From: Oasisia sp. SBJ-2009
Lineage: Eukaryota; Annelida; Polychaeta; Sabellida; Siboglinidae
Direction of reading: 5' to 3'
Assembly (NCBI GenBank): GCA_964017155.1
Contig: OZ024861.1
Span: 50,629,649 to 50,693,648 of the forward strand
DNA: 64,000 bases
Below the pieces are notes generated by a model. That model had not been told where the DNA came from. It worked only from the letters and a program-made list of their open reading frames with translations, and searched no databases. The translations under genes were made by a program, and so were the position numbers. Below are positions 27,101 through 36,006 of this stretch, piece after piece (position 1 is the stretch's first letter; each line of letters opens with the position of its first letter).

Positions 27101-30100
27101 CAACATATGTCAACATACACAATATATGTCACCATACACAATATATGTCACTATACACAACATATGTCATGATACACAACATATGTCATGATACACAACA
27201 TATGTCATCATACACAACATATGTCACCACACAACATATGTCATCATATACAAGATATGTCACCATACACAACATATGTCATCATACACAAGATATGTCA
27301 ACATACACAATACATGTCACCATACACAACATATGTCATCATACACAACATATGTCAACATACACAACATATGTCATCATACACAACATATGTCATCATA
27401 CACAATATATGTCAGCATACACAACATATGTCATCATATACAACATATGTCAACATACACAACATATGTCATAATACACAACATATGTCATCATACACAA
27501 CATATGTCACCATACACAACACATGTCACCATACACAACATATGTCATCATATACAACATATGTCATCACACACAACATGTCATCATATACAACATAATC
27601 ATCATACACAACATATGTCATCATACACAACATATATCATGATACACAACATATGTCATGATACACAACATGTCATGATACACAGCATATGCCATGATAC
27701 ACAACATATGTCATGATATACAACATATGTCATCATACACAACATATGTCATCATACACAACATATGTCATCACACTCAACATATCTCATCATACACAAC
27801 ATATGTCATCATACACAACGTATGTCAACATATACAACATGTCACCAATGATACACAACACATGTCATCATACACAACATGTCACCATACATACAATTTA
27901 GCTCGGATAATTTTTCGGTCAGTAAATTTACCATTTTAACACATTTACACTGCATTACAAGTGACAAAACCCATTCAATAAATCAGTAGATAAGATCATG
28001 TTATTTTCAGAAAAAATACATCAGTTGGAAGTAACACAACTCACTGATAGTTACTACGTTAACATTTCTTACTATTATTTCTTAAAAAAAACTAAATCCA
28101 AAATACATAAAATAAATCATGACCAAAAAAATAAAACACGACAAAATGCAAGAAAATACAAACAATGAAAAATCTAGCCTGCCTAGTGCATGGTCCACCA
28201 AAGTAGTATTTTTATGTGGGCCACATTTCTACTTTGGGACGAATGAGGTGCAGACTGTGGGAACAATACTCTGCTGAGTGGACAGACAGAGGGTGTGATC
28301 AGGAGCCTGACAACATCGCTGAGAAGCAAGGTGAAGGAGGCAGCAGGCAGGGTGAGGCAGGCAGGGCGAGGCAGGGAGGGCCAGGAGCACACCTGGAGAA
28401 CTAGGCTCAAGGGAACAAGTCACACAGACATAACACAAATTTGTTCACAGTAAAATTCACGTTTACACTATTACTGCCTATGGAATAGGTGATTAGGAGT
28501 AGGTTCAAAAGTTTGGTAACCCTCATAAAGGGGTGAATAGAGGGAATTAACCTGCCAAGGTAACAGAGGAAATGTAGATTGAAACCCAATAGGTCAGTCA
28601 ATTTCACCTACCAAAACGCTACAATGTGATACACTGCAATAATGAAGTTACTGAAATGATCACTTATGACAGGCCTTCTCATTTCTATCCTGATCTACGA
28701 TGTTGACGTCCGGACTTGATGTTACTAGTGAAGCTTAATTAAGATTGTCATATGTAGAGAATGAATCAATACTGACATGTACACCACATTACCACACATC
28801 ACTCGCTCAAGCCAAGATCAATAGAAGCCAGCGAGATGCACACATTGTGTAGCATGTGTCCAGTGTTATTGTCCACATGACAGCTGGACAGTGGACAGTT
28901 GACCAACAAGTACAGGCAACATTAGACCACAGGAAGCAGATATGAAGGTGGAGCAAAACAAAGTGGCAAGAATCAGGGATAAAAGGGAGGCAGTTTTAGG
29001 GATAAAGTGGGGCTAAAAAAGGGCATATCTGAAGAGGAAACAGGGACACATGGAAAGCAGGGGAGGAAGCGAGGAAAGTGGGATAAACAGGAGTTAATAA
29101 ATTTAAAGTCGTTTTAGGGAGGATACAGAAACAAAAGGCAATTTTGGGGACAATGCAAGGGAAGGTGGGATAAAAAAGAGGTAGTATTGCTTGGAAGCAG
29201 GGGTAAATAAAAGGTAGTTTATGTAGGATACAGGAATAAAATGATGCTGGGAATTTTTTTATTAAATTAAAGTACTTCCATTTAAGGAATGTAGCAAACA
29301 AAAGTTGGATAACAGGATGACAGTGGTGAGGATATTTGGGAGGCAGACTTAAGGAATTAGCTAGGATGATAGGGAAGTAGACATGGGATGAAGCATGGAG
29401 GGAAGAAGCACCCGGGAACCACAATGAAGGCTACACTGGGCTGGGAGTGGGGGGAAAGTTCACCTTGGTCACTGAGCGAGTCCTCCAGCTCAACAATCTT
29501 CAGCTGTAAGTTACCTTTCTCGTCCTCCAGTTCAACGACCTGTTGCTGCAGCGACTCACTGTCGGCATCCATGCCCTGACGGCATCAAGATGTCACATGA
29601 CATCACATGATAACACATCACATCACATCACATGATAACACGTTACATGATAACACATCACATGATAACACACCACATGATAACACACAGCAAAATTTCT
29701 AAATTACAGTTATATGTTCACTGATTATTATTATATTATTTCTAAATAATGTGAACAATTGGTCACATAAGTACAAACCATGTGAGAATGTTCACACAAC
29801 AGACTAGTTAGTGATAATAGGCCCAGAAATGTTATTCTGGTTACATAGTATAAGTTTTTTATGTAAGGATGTTTAGCTTCTGGTCAAATAATATGACGGC
29901 AATATCCACTATTTTGTTTAAATGAACAGATGTTTCATATAAAATATAAGTCAACCATGATCTATTATTCTATGCAGCTTTTTAATATAAAGCACCTGAG
30001 AGCATTTTGTTTCACAGATATAATACAAATTATTATTACTTTTTCTGTATCAGGGAATAATTGGTATGCAACTTGGGCATAAAACTGGGTAGAAAGGGCT

Positions 30101-31379
30101 AAAATGCCTAACATTGTATTTACATGCAAAGAATGTCCATACTAACCCCCGTCAGTAGAGTGGCGCCCCCTGGTGTCCTCGCTGCACTCAGCTCATCCAT
30201 CGCGGTGACCTGCACCTGCAGCTGACGCGTGAGGTCGTCGATGACCTTGTCTCGCTCCCCGATCACCTTCTCCTTCGCCTCGACCTCCAGCTGCTTGACC
30301 TTGACCTGCTCCGCGTGCTCCGCAAGTTGTTTCTCGAGGTCCTGTACCTTCTTCTTCATGAGGCGTAGTTTACCTCGCAGTGCTGGGTCTGAGGCTGATG
30401 AGGTAGACATCTCGGAGGAGACGGTACAGACGCTCTCGTCCGAGCACACCGACGACTGCAACAGTGGGCAACTGAGTGAATCCTCCTGAGAGTCATAACT
30501 TTATGCAGAGACCCGTCCACCTGTTATTTGGACGGGTAAAACCTGTTTTGGATGGGTAGAAATATGGGTGGACAGGACGGGTAAAAAAGGAAGGAGCAAA
30601 AAATCTTTAAAAATCATTGATATTGTCAGTTGTGCCTTAGAAATGAGCGTAAACGGTGTCACATGTATGTTTGTTGTCCATTTCATGTAAAACACATATT
30701 TAAAGTTTGTAAACTGGCTTAACAGTTGACATCCATGTGTCCACAGAAAATGTGATCCTGCATAAAGCCCTGCTAAGAATGCATACTGGCATATGTTTAT
30801 CTAGAGACCTGTTCACCTGTCATTTGGATGGGACGTAAGTCCGTTTTGGATGTGTAAAAATAGATTGAATGGGTAACAATGTTACAGAACAAAACATATA
30901 AATGCTGATAAAAATAATAAACCCAGCTTAGATACATATCAGTATCCACCACAAGGCTGCAGGTAGTGTGTTGTTACAGGAATCAGAAAATTACAAACTT
31001 TGTGTTACTCACTCTTTCTAGTATATCTGATTCCACCCTTCTTGCTTCATTGAGTTCCTTCTTCAGGCTGGCAATCTTGGACTTGGCCTGTAGTTTCTGT
31101 TTTGTCATCTTTGCGTTCAGTTCCTTTAAGCAGAAGTGGACATGTCAGCAGTAAAGGCCAGCAGTGACTGCGTGTGCTTCACTTCAGCTGTCCACTGTTT
31201 ATTACCACAAAACATACATATAATAGCATACATGATTGTATTAACAAATAGTATAATCATTATATATCTTTGCTGTCGTACAGATTGGGTCGAAATCCTG
31301 TCGAATGAATACATAAAAACATGAAAAAGTATGCATCTGCTAAAACTAGTAGAAAAAATTATTTCAAATAGTATATATT

Positions 31380-31458
<79 letters not shown>

Positions 31459-32624
31459 TACAAATTATAATTTAAACATAATAAAATCATGTCCTATAAG
31501 AGATACTAGGTCAAATACACAACACAAACCAGTGCTAAATAACAAATGAAACATGTGCTTCGGAAGCTTGCCTTTATTTCCTTCTCCTTCTCCTCCAGAC
31601 TTTCCCCCCTCTCCCGGATCATGGCCTTCAGCTGCAGGATCAGCTTCTGCTGCTCTGTGTACTGGTCGTGGAGATCCGCCTTATCCATGTCCGGACCTAG
31701 TAGATCACCAGCGCTGTCACTGGCTGCTGGCTCCACCTGAAACACACAGAACAGTTATCATATATATTATAGATTAACGCTTCTGTGACGTGATCATGTG
31801 GACTTTAATTACATACATTTACCCATAAGTTAAACAATTTATATCACATAATTATTATGCAATTAGTACCATTACTAGCATTTTAATATGATAATTTTTA
31901 TGATAGATTAGCCATGTTATTTTGTGTTTAATCATATTTTTTATTTTAGCATACTGAGGAATAATAAGTAATGTAAAGATAGTGTTATTTAATTTTACTG
32001 TTTCATGTATAGGCTTATATTTATATACGTATACATATATATATACATATATCTATTTTAATAATAATTTATCATCCAATTTTAGCTACTATTTGTACAT
32101 TTATGTAAAGCGCCCGAGACCAATACTATTGATTCGGGCGTTATATAAATAAATTGTATTATTATTATTATAATGATGTGTATCATAAGAGTTGAACTAG
32201 CACTTAAAGAGCTTAGCATAACTGCACATGTAAGACCAGTAAAAAGTGTGAACACACAGGAAACTGGAAACATCCCATACTTGAAATACTGATTTGAAGG
32301 ATTTGACTGTATCAGAGCTTTTCGTAGACTTCCTTGTATTTACCACGCATGTACAGCATTGAATGGCACATAATCAGTGAGTGGATTTTGCTTTATATCA
32401 GTGTATTCTGCAGTAACACTTAATCCAAATACGAATGCTAGAGGGTAATTTTTTAAAGAAAAAGGCTTTATAAATAAGTTCAGATGATAAAATTTAGATT
32501 TCTTTCCGTTGTAATACACTGGACTACATACAGGCTGCTGCACGGTGGCTCCCTCTGCCATCTCTTCTTCCTCTGTGGTCATCCCCTGCACCGTTTGTGC
32601 AAGGCTTGACAGTCGACCCCACAT
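8214..32624 (-). CDS. GOLGB1: Giantin orthologue, Golgi tail-anchored coiled-coil tether (17 exons, about 3,108 aa)
   Basis: Exons in transcript order: 32532-32624, 31572-31736, 31013-31123, 30147-30455, 29464-29575, 26900-27051, 26501-26570, 23431-23543, 23053-23202, 20533-22308, 14416-20004, 13932-14117, 11913-12016, 9831-9990, 9297-9363, 8646-8700, 8214-8328. All joins are phase-consistent and total 9,327 nt, close to human giantin (about 3,260 aa). The N-terminus MWGRLSSLAQTVQ matches the giantin start, SLQQQVVELEDEKG matches its N-terminal coiled coil, and ERQHRLQLEQALSEAEEQL its C-terminal coil. The last 37 residues form the membrane anchor (about 3086-3107). Giantin tethers vesicles at the Golgi and binds p115. 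One splice donor is GC rather than GT, and one exon edge touches the assembly gap. The donor of exon 12 could be at 13947 instead. Confidence 0.93.
9106..9200. repeat. (TA)n microsatellite
   Basis: Almost pure TA dinucleotides with a few TG substitutions, in the giantin intron between exons 9297 and 8700. Confidence 0.95.
9297..9363 (-). CDS. GOLGB1: Giantin penultimate acidic linker exon
   Basis: The 67-nt exon is flanked by acceptor TCAGTTTCAG and donor GTCAGT. It encodes IRVGDEDEVTLETRLL and ends with one carried base, which is exactly what the 8646 exon requires. It corresponds to the linker between the last coiled coil and the basic pre-anchor region. Confidence 0.75.
9590..9830. repeat. 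Degenerate minisatellite abutting giantin splice donor
   Basis: Variants of GAGTCATGTGACCTACC recur about every 20-40 bases right up to the exon edge at 9831. On the minus strand the true donor reads GAG|GTAGGTCACATGACTC, and several units carry the same GTAGGTCACATGACTC string, so the array contains donor-like copies. Confidence 0.75.
10044..10895. repeat. 40-bp minisatellite, about 21 copies
   Basis: The unit is roughly CACATGTCACCAGAGTGACA followed by CATAAGGCACACACGAGTGT, with variants arranged in higher-order blocks. It starts about 53 bases outside the acceptor of giantin exon 9831-9990. Confidence 0.95.
10896..11912. other. Giantin intron with an Ig-like coding fragment
   Basis: Mostly AT-rich and CAGTAGCAA-rich simple sequence (11000-11450). 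The one notable item is the plus-strand Ig-like fragment described separately at 11571-11752. A short GACACTGACAC tract lies at 11770-11835. Confidence 0.5.
11571..11752 (+). pseudogene. Fragment resembling the C-terminal half of an Ig domain
   Basis: The plus-strand frame after an AG at 11575 reads VAVQSPTVTTYFFNIC, then ITLPPGVSAGNYQCKVVN and a tail ending SVNILVL. The G-x-Y-x-C core and following V-x-N are typical of Ig-fold strand F/G. No matching Cys-bearing N-terminal half is visible nearby, and stops (TGATAG) lie upstream. It is probably an orphan exon or relic lying antisense inside a giantin intron. Confidence 0.35.
12611..12677 (+). repeat. 67-bp direct repeat, left copy (partner 13831-13897)
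   Basis: Begins ACACCCTGTT and ends GATGACATCAACC. The second copy at 13831-13897 differs at one base (C/T at the 11th position). The two copies flank the inverted-repeat element exactly. Confidence 0.9.
12679..13829. mobile_element. DNA transposon/MITE with TAGGCTAGCGCTG inverted ends
   Basis: The left end TAGGCTAGCGCTG (12679-12691) and right end CAGCGCTAGCCTA (817-829 of the 13 kb block) are perfect inverted repeats. Subterminal sequence also mirrors: GTTTAGCCAATTTGGC on the left, GTTTCGCCAATTTGGC on the right. No transposase ORF is visible, so it is non-autonomous. It is bounded by unusually long 67-bp direct repeats (separate entry). Confidence 0.75.
13831..13897 (+). repeat. 67-bp direct repeat, right copy (partner 12611-12677)
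   Basis: Begins ACACCCTGTT directly after the transposon's right end and stops 34 bases before the donor side of giantin exon 13932-14117. Confidence 0.9.
14416..20004 (-). CDS. GOLGB1: Giantin giant coiled-coil exon (1,863 codons)
   Basis: A single uninterrupted 5,589-nt exon starts after acceptor CATTGTAG (IVTEGKQDV) and ends at AAG|GTGAGT. It encodes residues about 1018-2880, almost entirely heptad repeats rich in E, Q, L, K, S and T. A basic patch KKYMVLIKKLKTHMKQK interrupts it near the middle. This is the rod of the tether. Many long open frames on the plus strand here are shadows caused by the codon bias of the coiled coil. Confidence 0.95.
20005..20532 (-). other. Giantin intron, nothing recognised
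   Basis: AT-rich intron sequence of 528 bases between the two largest exons. No repeat or exon candidate seen. Confidence 0.6.
20533..22308 (-). CDS. GOLGB1: Giantin second large coiled-coil exon (592 codons)
   Basis: Acceptor GCCGTTGCAG opens the exon with EAVTQELAEVKRSRDK, and it closes ARLDK|GTTTGT. Both ends are phase 0. It encodes residues about 426-1017 of the coiled-coil rod. Confidence 0.94.
22352..22475. repeat. (GT)n/(GC) microsatellite
   Basis: GTGTGCGTGT-type simple sequence beginning about 44 bases outside the giantin exon edge at 22308. Confidence 0.95.
22700..22785 (-). mobile_element. tRNA-like SINE head, minus strand
   Basis: On the minus strand: AGTGGCTCAGGGTTAGAGC (box A-like), then AACCCGGGTTTGATTCC (box B-like). 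The layout matches the SINE heads at 39391 and 51158. No SINE body is obvious, so it is a fragment or a diverged subfamily. It lies in the giantin intron. Confidence 0.6.
23945..26300. repeat. 22-25-bp minisatellite, about 100 copies, truncated by assembly gap
   Basis: The unit is CCTATAAACCCACCTTCC plus TTCTCCTC, TTCTC or CTCCTC length variants. On the minus (gene) strand each unit reads GGAAGGTGGGTTTATAGG, which contains an AAG|GTGGGT splice-donor match. The array runs into the N gap beside giantin exon 26501-26570, whose last bases are TTGGAAG. Confidence 0.97.
26301..26500. other. Assembly gap (200 N)
   Basis: A run of 200 N in the minisatellite, probably a collapsed or unresolved part of the array. 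The true length is unknown. Confidence 0.99.
26501..26570 (-). CDS. GOLGB1: Giantin exon touching assembly gap
   Basis: Acceptor CTTCCCACCAG is followed by LKNSAAMLEAAKVTLEVKM and VELE, reaching the N run with one carried base (G). The next exon, 23431-23543, needs exactly one carried base and then reads LSKAELLKEI. So the true donor is probably at or very near 26500, inside the gap. Confidence 0.8.
26690..26825 (+). mobile_element. SINE body/tail fragment
   Basis: Carries the family body (CCAGTTCACTTGGCTGTATA, TATAGACAGTGG) and the tail AAAGTGCTTTGAGCAATCTT followed by TTTACTTTTG. The tRNA head is missing, and it sits in a giantin intron. Confidence 0.7.
27062..27895. repeat. 19-bp minisatellite abutting giantin splice acceptor
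   Basis: The unit is ACACAACATATGTCATCAT with point variants, about 43 copies. It begins 11 bases outside the exon edge at 27051. The acceptor tract itself (CATATGTTGACTGTGTCTAG on the minus strand) looks like a diverged unit. Long plus-strand open frames through it are repeat artefacts. Confidence 0.97.
27896..28971 (-). other. Giantin intron, nothing recognised
   Basis: Unremarkable intron sequence. A GGCAGGCAGGG/AGGCAGG purine stretch at 28335-28385 is the only local feature. Confidence 0.4.
28972..29345. repeat. Degenerate purine-rich tandem repeat
   Basis: GGGATAAA, AGGCAGTTTTAGGGA and similar phrases recur irregularly (28977, 29003, 29080, 29168, 29212). This suggests an old, decayed minisatellite upstream of exon 29464-29575. 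Confidence 0.45.
29587..29692. repeat. Short CACATGATAACA tandem array beside splice acceptor
   Basis: CATCACATGATAACA repeats, about 7 copies, start 12 bases outside the giantin exon edge at 29575. Confidence 0.85.
30456..31012. repeat. Giantin intron holding two copies of a dispersed repeat
   Basis: AGACCCGTCCACCTGTTATT and GACGGGTAAAACCTGTTTTGG at about 30510 resemble a second copy at about 30805 (AGACCTGTTCACCTGTCATT). A third relative lies at about 47062. The repeat type was not identified. Confidence 0.5.
31124..31571 (-). other. Giantin GC-AG intron with (TA)n tract
   Basis: The donor is AAG|GCAAGC instead of GT; the acceptor is CTGCTTAAAG. A (TA)n run fills 31384-31455. The nearest in-frame GT donor (after GCACTG) would add 14 residues that are not coiled coil. 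Confidence 0.7.
31384..31455. repeat. (TA)n microsatellite
   Basis: Pure TA dinucleotides in the GC-AG giantin intron. Confidence 0.97.
32532..32624 (-). CDS. GOLGB1: Giantin first coding exon
   Basis: ATG at 32622-32624 begins MWGRLSSLAQTVQGMTTEEE and the exon ends QQP|GTATGT in phase 0. Human giantin starts M-L-S-R-L-S-G-L-A followed by an acidic stretch, so the start is well supported. The next exon (31572-31736) continues VEPAASDSAGD and then coiled coil KLILQLKAMIRERGESLEEK. Confidence 0.9.
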
Positions 32625-33148
32625 GATTTAATCTTAGGGCTTCGTTTGTGAGTTTGTGTGTGATCCACCTTCAACAAAAGCCATACAAAATAATACACTG
32701 AATACAACAATCAACAGTAAGAATTAAATCCCAACATAGAACCCCAATAATTCTTTCGCAAATGGTAGTATTTGCTAAGATGCAAGTGATAATGAGTGCA
32801 CACGAACGAAGGCTGTTACTTGTATGACACAGACTCATAGTGATACAGTCATTACTGTGAAAATGTGAATACTATTTTATAACAATACATCACAACTTTT
32901 CTACAACAACCCATGGAGCACATCTAACAATGAGTACAATATTGATGAGCACTGCAAATGTTATATACTGTAGTAACTGTACAGTATTCAGCATATAGAT
33001 AGCAATCTCACAAATAGCCACACCCATGTTGTGTATACCTATAATAAGGTTAACCCATGTCATTTTCAGACAACAATGCAGAGTGGCCTATAAACTGCTC
33101 AACTATGTGGGTATCAACACAGAATCTTTGGAGTATTCACAGTGTGTT
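32625..33148 (-). other. Upstream of giantin ATG: 5' UTR/intron, nothing recognised
   Basis: AT-rich sequence. No CpG island or clear 5' UTR exon boundary could be fixed. The transcription start is probably upstream of this interval. Confidence 0.35.
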
Positions 33149-33219
33149 ACATTTTGTAATATATTGTAGTGGCAGTGGTAACAGTGTTACCACTGCCACT
33201 AAACTATGGTACAAAATGT
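33149..33219. repeat. Near-perfect foldback (34-bp arms)
   Basis: The inner arms TAGTGGCAGTGGTAAC and GTTACCACTGCCACTA are exact inverted repeats around a 3-base loop. The symmetry continues outwards to ACATTTTGT and ACAAAATGT with a few mismatches. Little more than a hairpin is present. Confidence 0.85.
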
Positions 33220-36006
33220 GATAGTGTAAAATAGTTTACTATTGTTTCAGCAGGGTTCAGTTAAATCTAGGCCAAATGGGCCAATGGCCCATCTAGATTG
33301 TAGAAAGGGACCATTTTGGACAATGCAACACCGAATGTACAACGTTCAAATTATGGACCATTTTTATTACGAGTATAGGTGTATTATTACTACCGGTATT
33401 ATTTTATTTAGTGATGAAGTCCACAATCTGAACCAGTTTTGTATTACCTAATTGAATTACCTTAGAAATTTATAATATCGTTACTATGTGTACATTATTT
33501 ATTTTCGGCAGTTATTAGTTTTTAACTGCAGTTATATTATTTATTGTGTGTATTACATTTGTATGACAAATTTTGAGACTCGCCTTTAGTTTATCACGTA
33601 CATATATAATTATTATTCGTGTTGCTGTAAATATTTCAATTAGTAAACTACAAATCAAACAGTAGAAGACAACATATAAATAAACTAAATTAGCCAGTAT
33701 ATACCTATGCAGTTAACTTTGCACTAATGCACCTAAATGCACTTAGCAAACAAGGCGTGGCAGTCGCCAGAGCAATGTGCTAAAAATAGCACTTACGTAG
33801 TCAAACTAGCATGCTTGCAACATACGCTTGCTGTTTGCTGCAGTATTGCGAAAATAAAACGATATAACATCGTTGAACAAAACTTAGTTTTTACACTTGT
33901 AAATTATGTTTAAATAGTAGTGAAAAACTGACAAAAGACACAAAATTGTAAGCTACATCGGGCAATAACACGAGTGAATCAGTACGTTTACACTTCTACT
34001 CGCCGTAATTTTTGTTTCTCTGGCGACATTGATTTTGTGCAACATCTGCCGTAAAAGACATTTTCTAATTGACTGTCTAGGAGTCTAGGATTCACAAGTT
34101 TACAAATATTAGTTTACAAGTGCGTGTTTTCGATTTGCTGCGACCTGTCGGCAAACATCATATCATCATGAGCCACTGCTGACATGACAATTTTGGCCCA
34201 CATTTTCGCTAATTTATGGACAAAAACTTCACCAAATAAATTAATCCATTTTAAAACTTTACATCATTGTAAAAAATATTATGTCGTCATTCTAACCATT
34301 TTACGTGGAATGAACAACATATATAGGCTGTTTGACAGATGACGAAGCAATAGTTTGAATTAGATCTGGCCAGATCCAACAGTGGTCGCTCTGGTAATGC
34401 TTCGTCTACAATGCTGGTGCGACATTTTTGGCACCCATTTTCGCTAAATAACTGCTGTTCACTGGAAATTGGTTATCATAGCATATAACGGATACTAATG
34501 TATTATTTTTAGTATGAAACTTCCACAGTACAAAGCCAAGTTTAGCCATCTAGCTTGGCATGCATGTTACACTTTCAGCATGTTGTTCACAAGCATGCTG
34601 CTACCTGGTTGGTGTTAGCAGACAGTGGACAGGTTTGCCGTAATGGCAGGCTTCTACCATATCTGTATGGAAAAATAAGTTTAAGAATTATTACTGGTCT
34701 TAATAAGTGGCAGATTCTACTTATTGCATTTGCAGAATAGTGCCACAGGATACATTTCTGAACAATTAAAAATATGTTTGTATATTTTAATATTTAACAT
34801 TACTTTTTGCAAGGGCGCGTTGACTCAATTGGCGTGCGCCAAGTCAAGTGCTAACAAATATCGCACCTATGGCACAGGGGCGTGGCCTAGATTGAACTCT
34901 GTGTCAGTGATATGTATCTGTGTGTAGTAACTGTCAAGCCTCTTGGCCTTGGACGTGGCCATACCCATGGGCATGTGCATGGCAGAGTCAGCATATTAAA
35001 ATTATAATTATATATATAGCGTATCATCCATCAATATTTATGTTGGTAACATTGTTTTTTATGTTTAACAGGTTATAATAAGTATAATTAACATATCAGT
35101 CAACTGTGTGAATATGCCAGTTATACAACAATGTCATGATTTAGTTATGTCGAAACTGAATTCTCTCGAACCATCGATGATCCATCCAGCACAACACAAC
35201 AGCAACACGGTAAAACTTCTTACTTTTTATCGTTTTATGATTGCAGTTCGGTCATATCTCCTTGTTCACGCGAACACCCATAATGCATCTTTACGCTATA
35301 TGCCTATACCCTTAAACTACCCTAGCGCCTATGTCAACGACCGTAAAATTAATGACGTACGACGACACTTGGGGTCCAAACTAGGACGCCAGCTTGATCA
35401 CTTGCGTGACGCTGTCAGTGTCACCGTCACTTGGAGTTGACACGTCTGTCCAGTTGAGTAGTTACAAAATGCCCCATCGGCACCGAACGAAATCGAAGAA
35501 ACAGGCCAAGTAAACGCACTGTTTACATAAACCACCATACCACTTTGTAGACTGCGTGTGTTTTAAACCAGCTTACGTTAACATACGAAAACACGACAGT
35601 AACTTCACAGACCTAGCCAAGTTGTGGAGGCCATATTTGTTTTCATCGTCTAATAACGGGTCATGTGACCTGTGGTCGGGATGACGTCAGAGGTTCGGGA
35701 TACCCAAGATCAGGTTCAAGCCAAGATGTGATCAGTGTCGGTGTTTGTTAACTTATGTCATGGATTTTATGCGCATTGTAGATACATTTTTCGTTTTGCC
35801 AACTTCGTGACACATAATTATACGTACACATGTCTAGGAATGCGTGAACGTATTGTAGTTATTCTTCAGCTATATAAAAGCTATGGGCATGACAATTAAG
35901 GGGCATGAAAGGGCATTTCCCGACTTGTCAAAAAATGTTCAGACGGGCATCTCTTGGAGTTGGGCTTGGACTACAGAAGTCTGCATGCTGCTTGTCATGT
36001 CCCCAT
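33220..36006. other. Intergenic between giantin 5' end and LINE
   Basis: Mostly AT-rich. CpG density rises around 33980-34200 and again at 34815-35720, either of which could hold a promoter. A 110-codon ORF (35108-35440) and a tiny basic ORF at 35469 (MPHRHRTKSKKQAK) match nothing I recognise. Confidence 0.4.
35108..35440 (+). CDS. Unrecognised 110-codon ORF
   Basis: The plus-strand frame opens at a TTG-region codon with the first clear ATG near 35114 (MPVIQQCHDLVMSKL) and ends TGA. It lies in a locally CpG-richer stretch. It has mixed composition and is not simple repeat, with no domain I recognise, no signal peptide and no membrane segment. It may be a chance ORF, a lost exon, or a promoter-proximal exon. 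Confidence 0.2.
   Translation: MNMPVIQQCHDLVMSKLNSLEPSMIHPAQHNSNTVKLLTFYRFMIAVRSYLLVHANTHNASLRYMPIPLNYPSAYVNDRKINDVRRHLGSKLGRQLDHLRDAVSVTVTWS

Noticed and set aside
27145..27939. ORFs encoding HNICHHTQHMSSYTT repeats
   Set aside because: Readings of the 19-bp giantin intron minisatellite.
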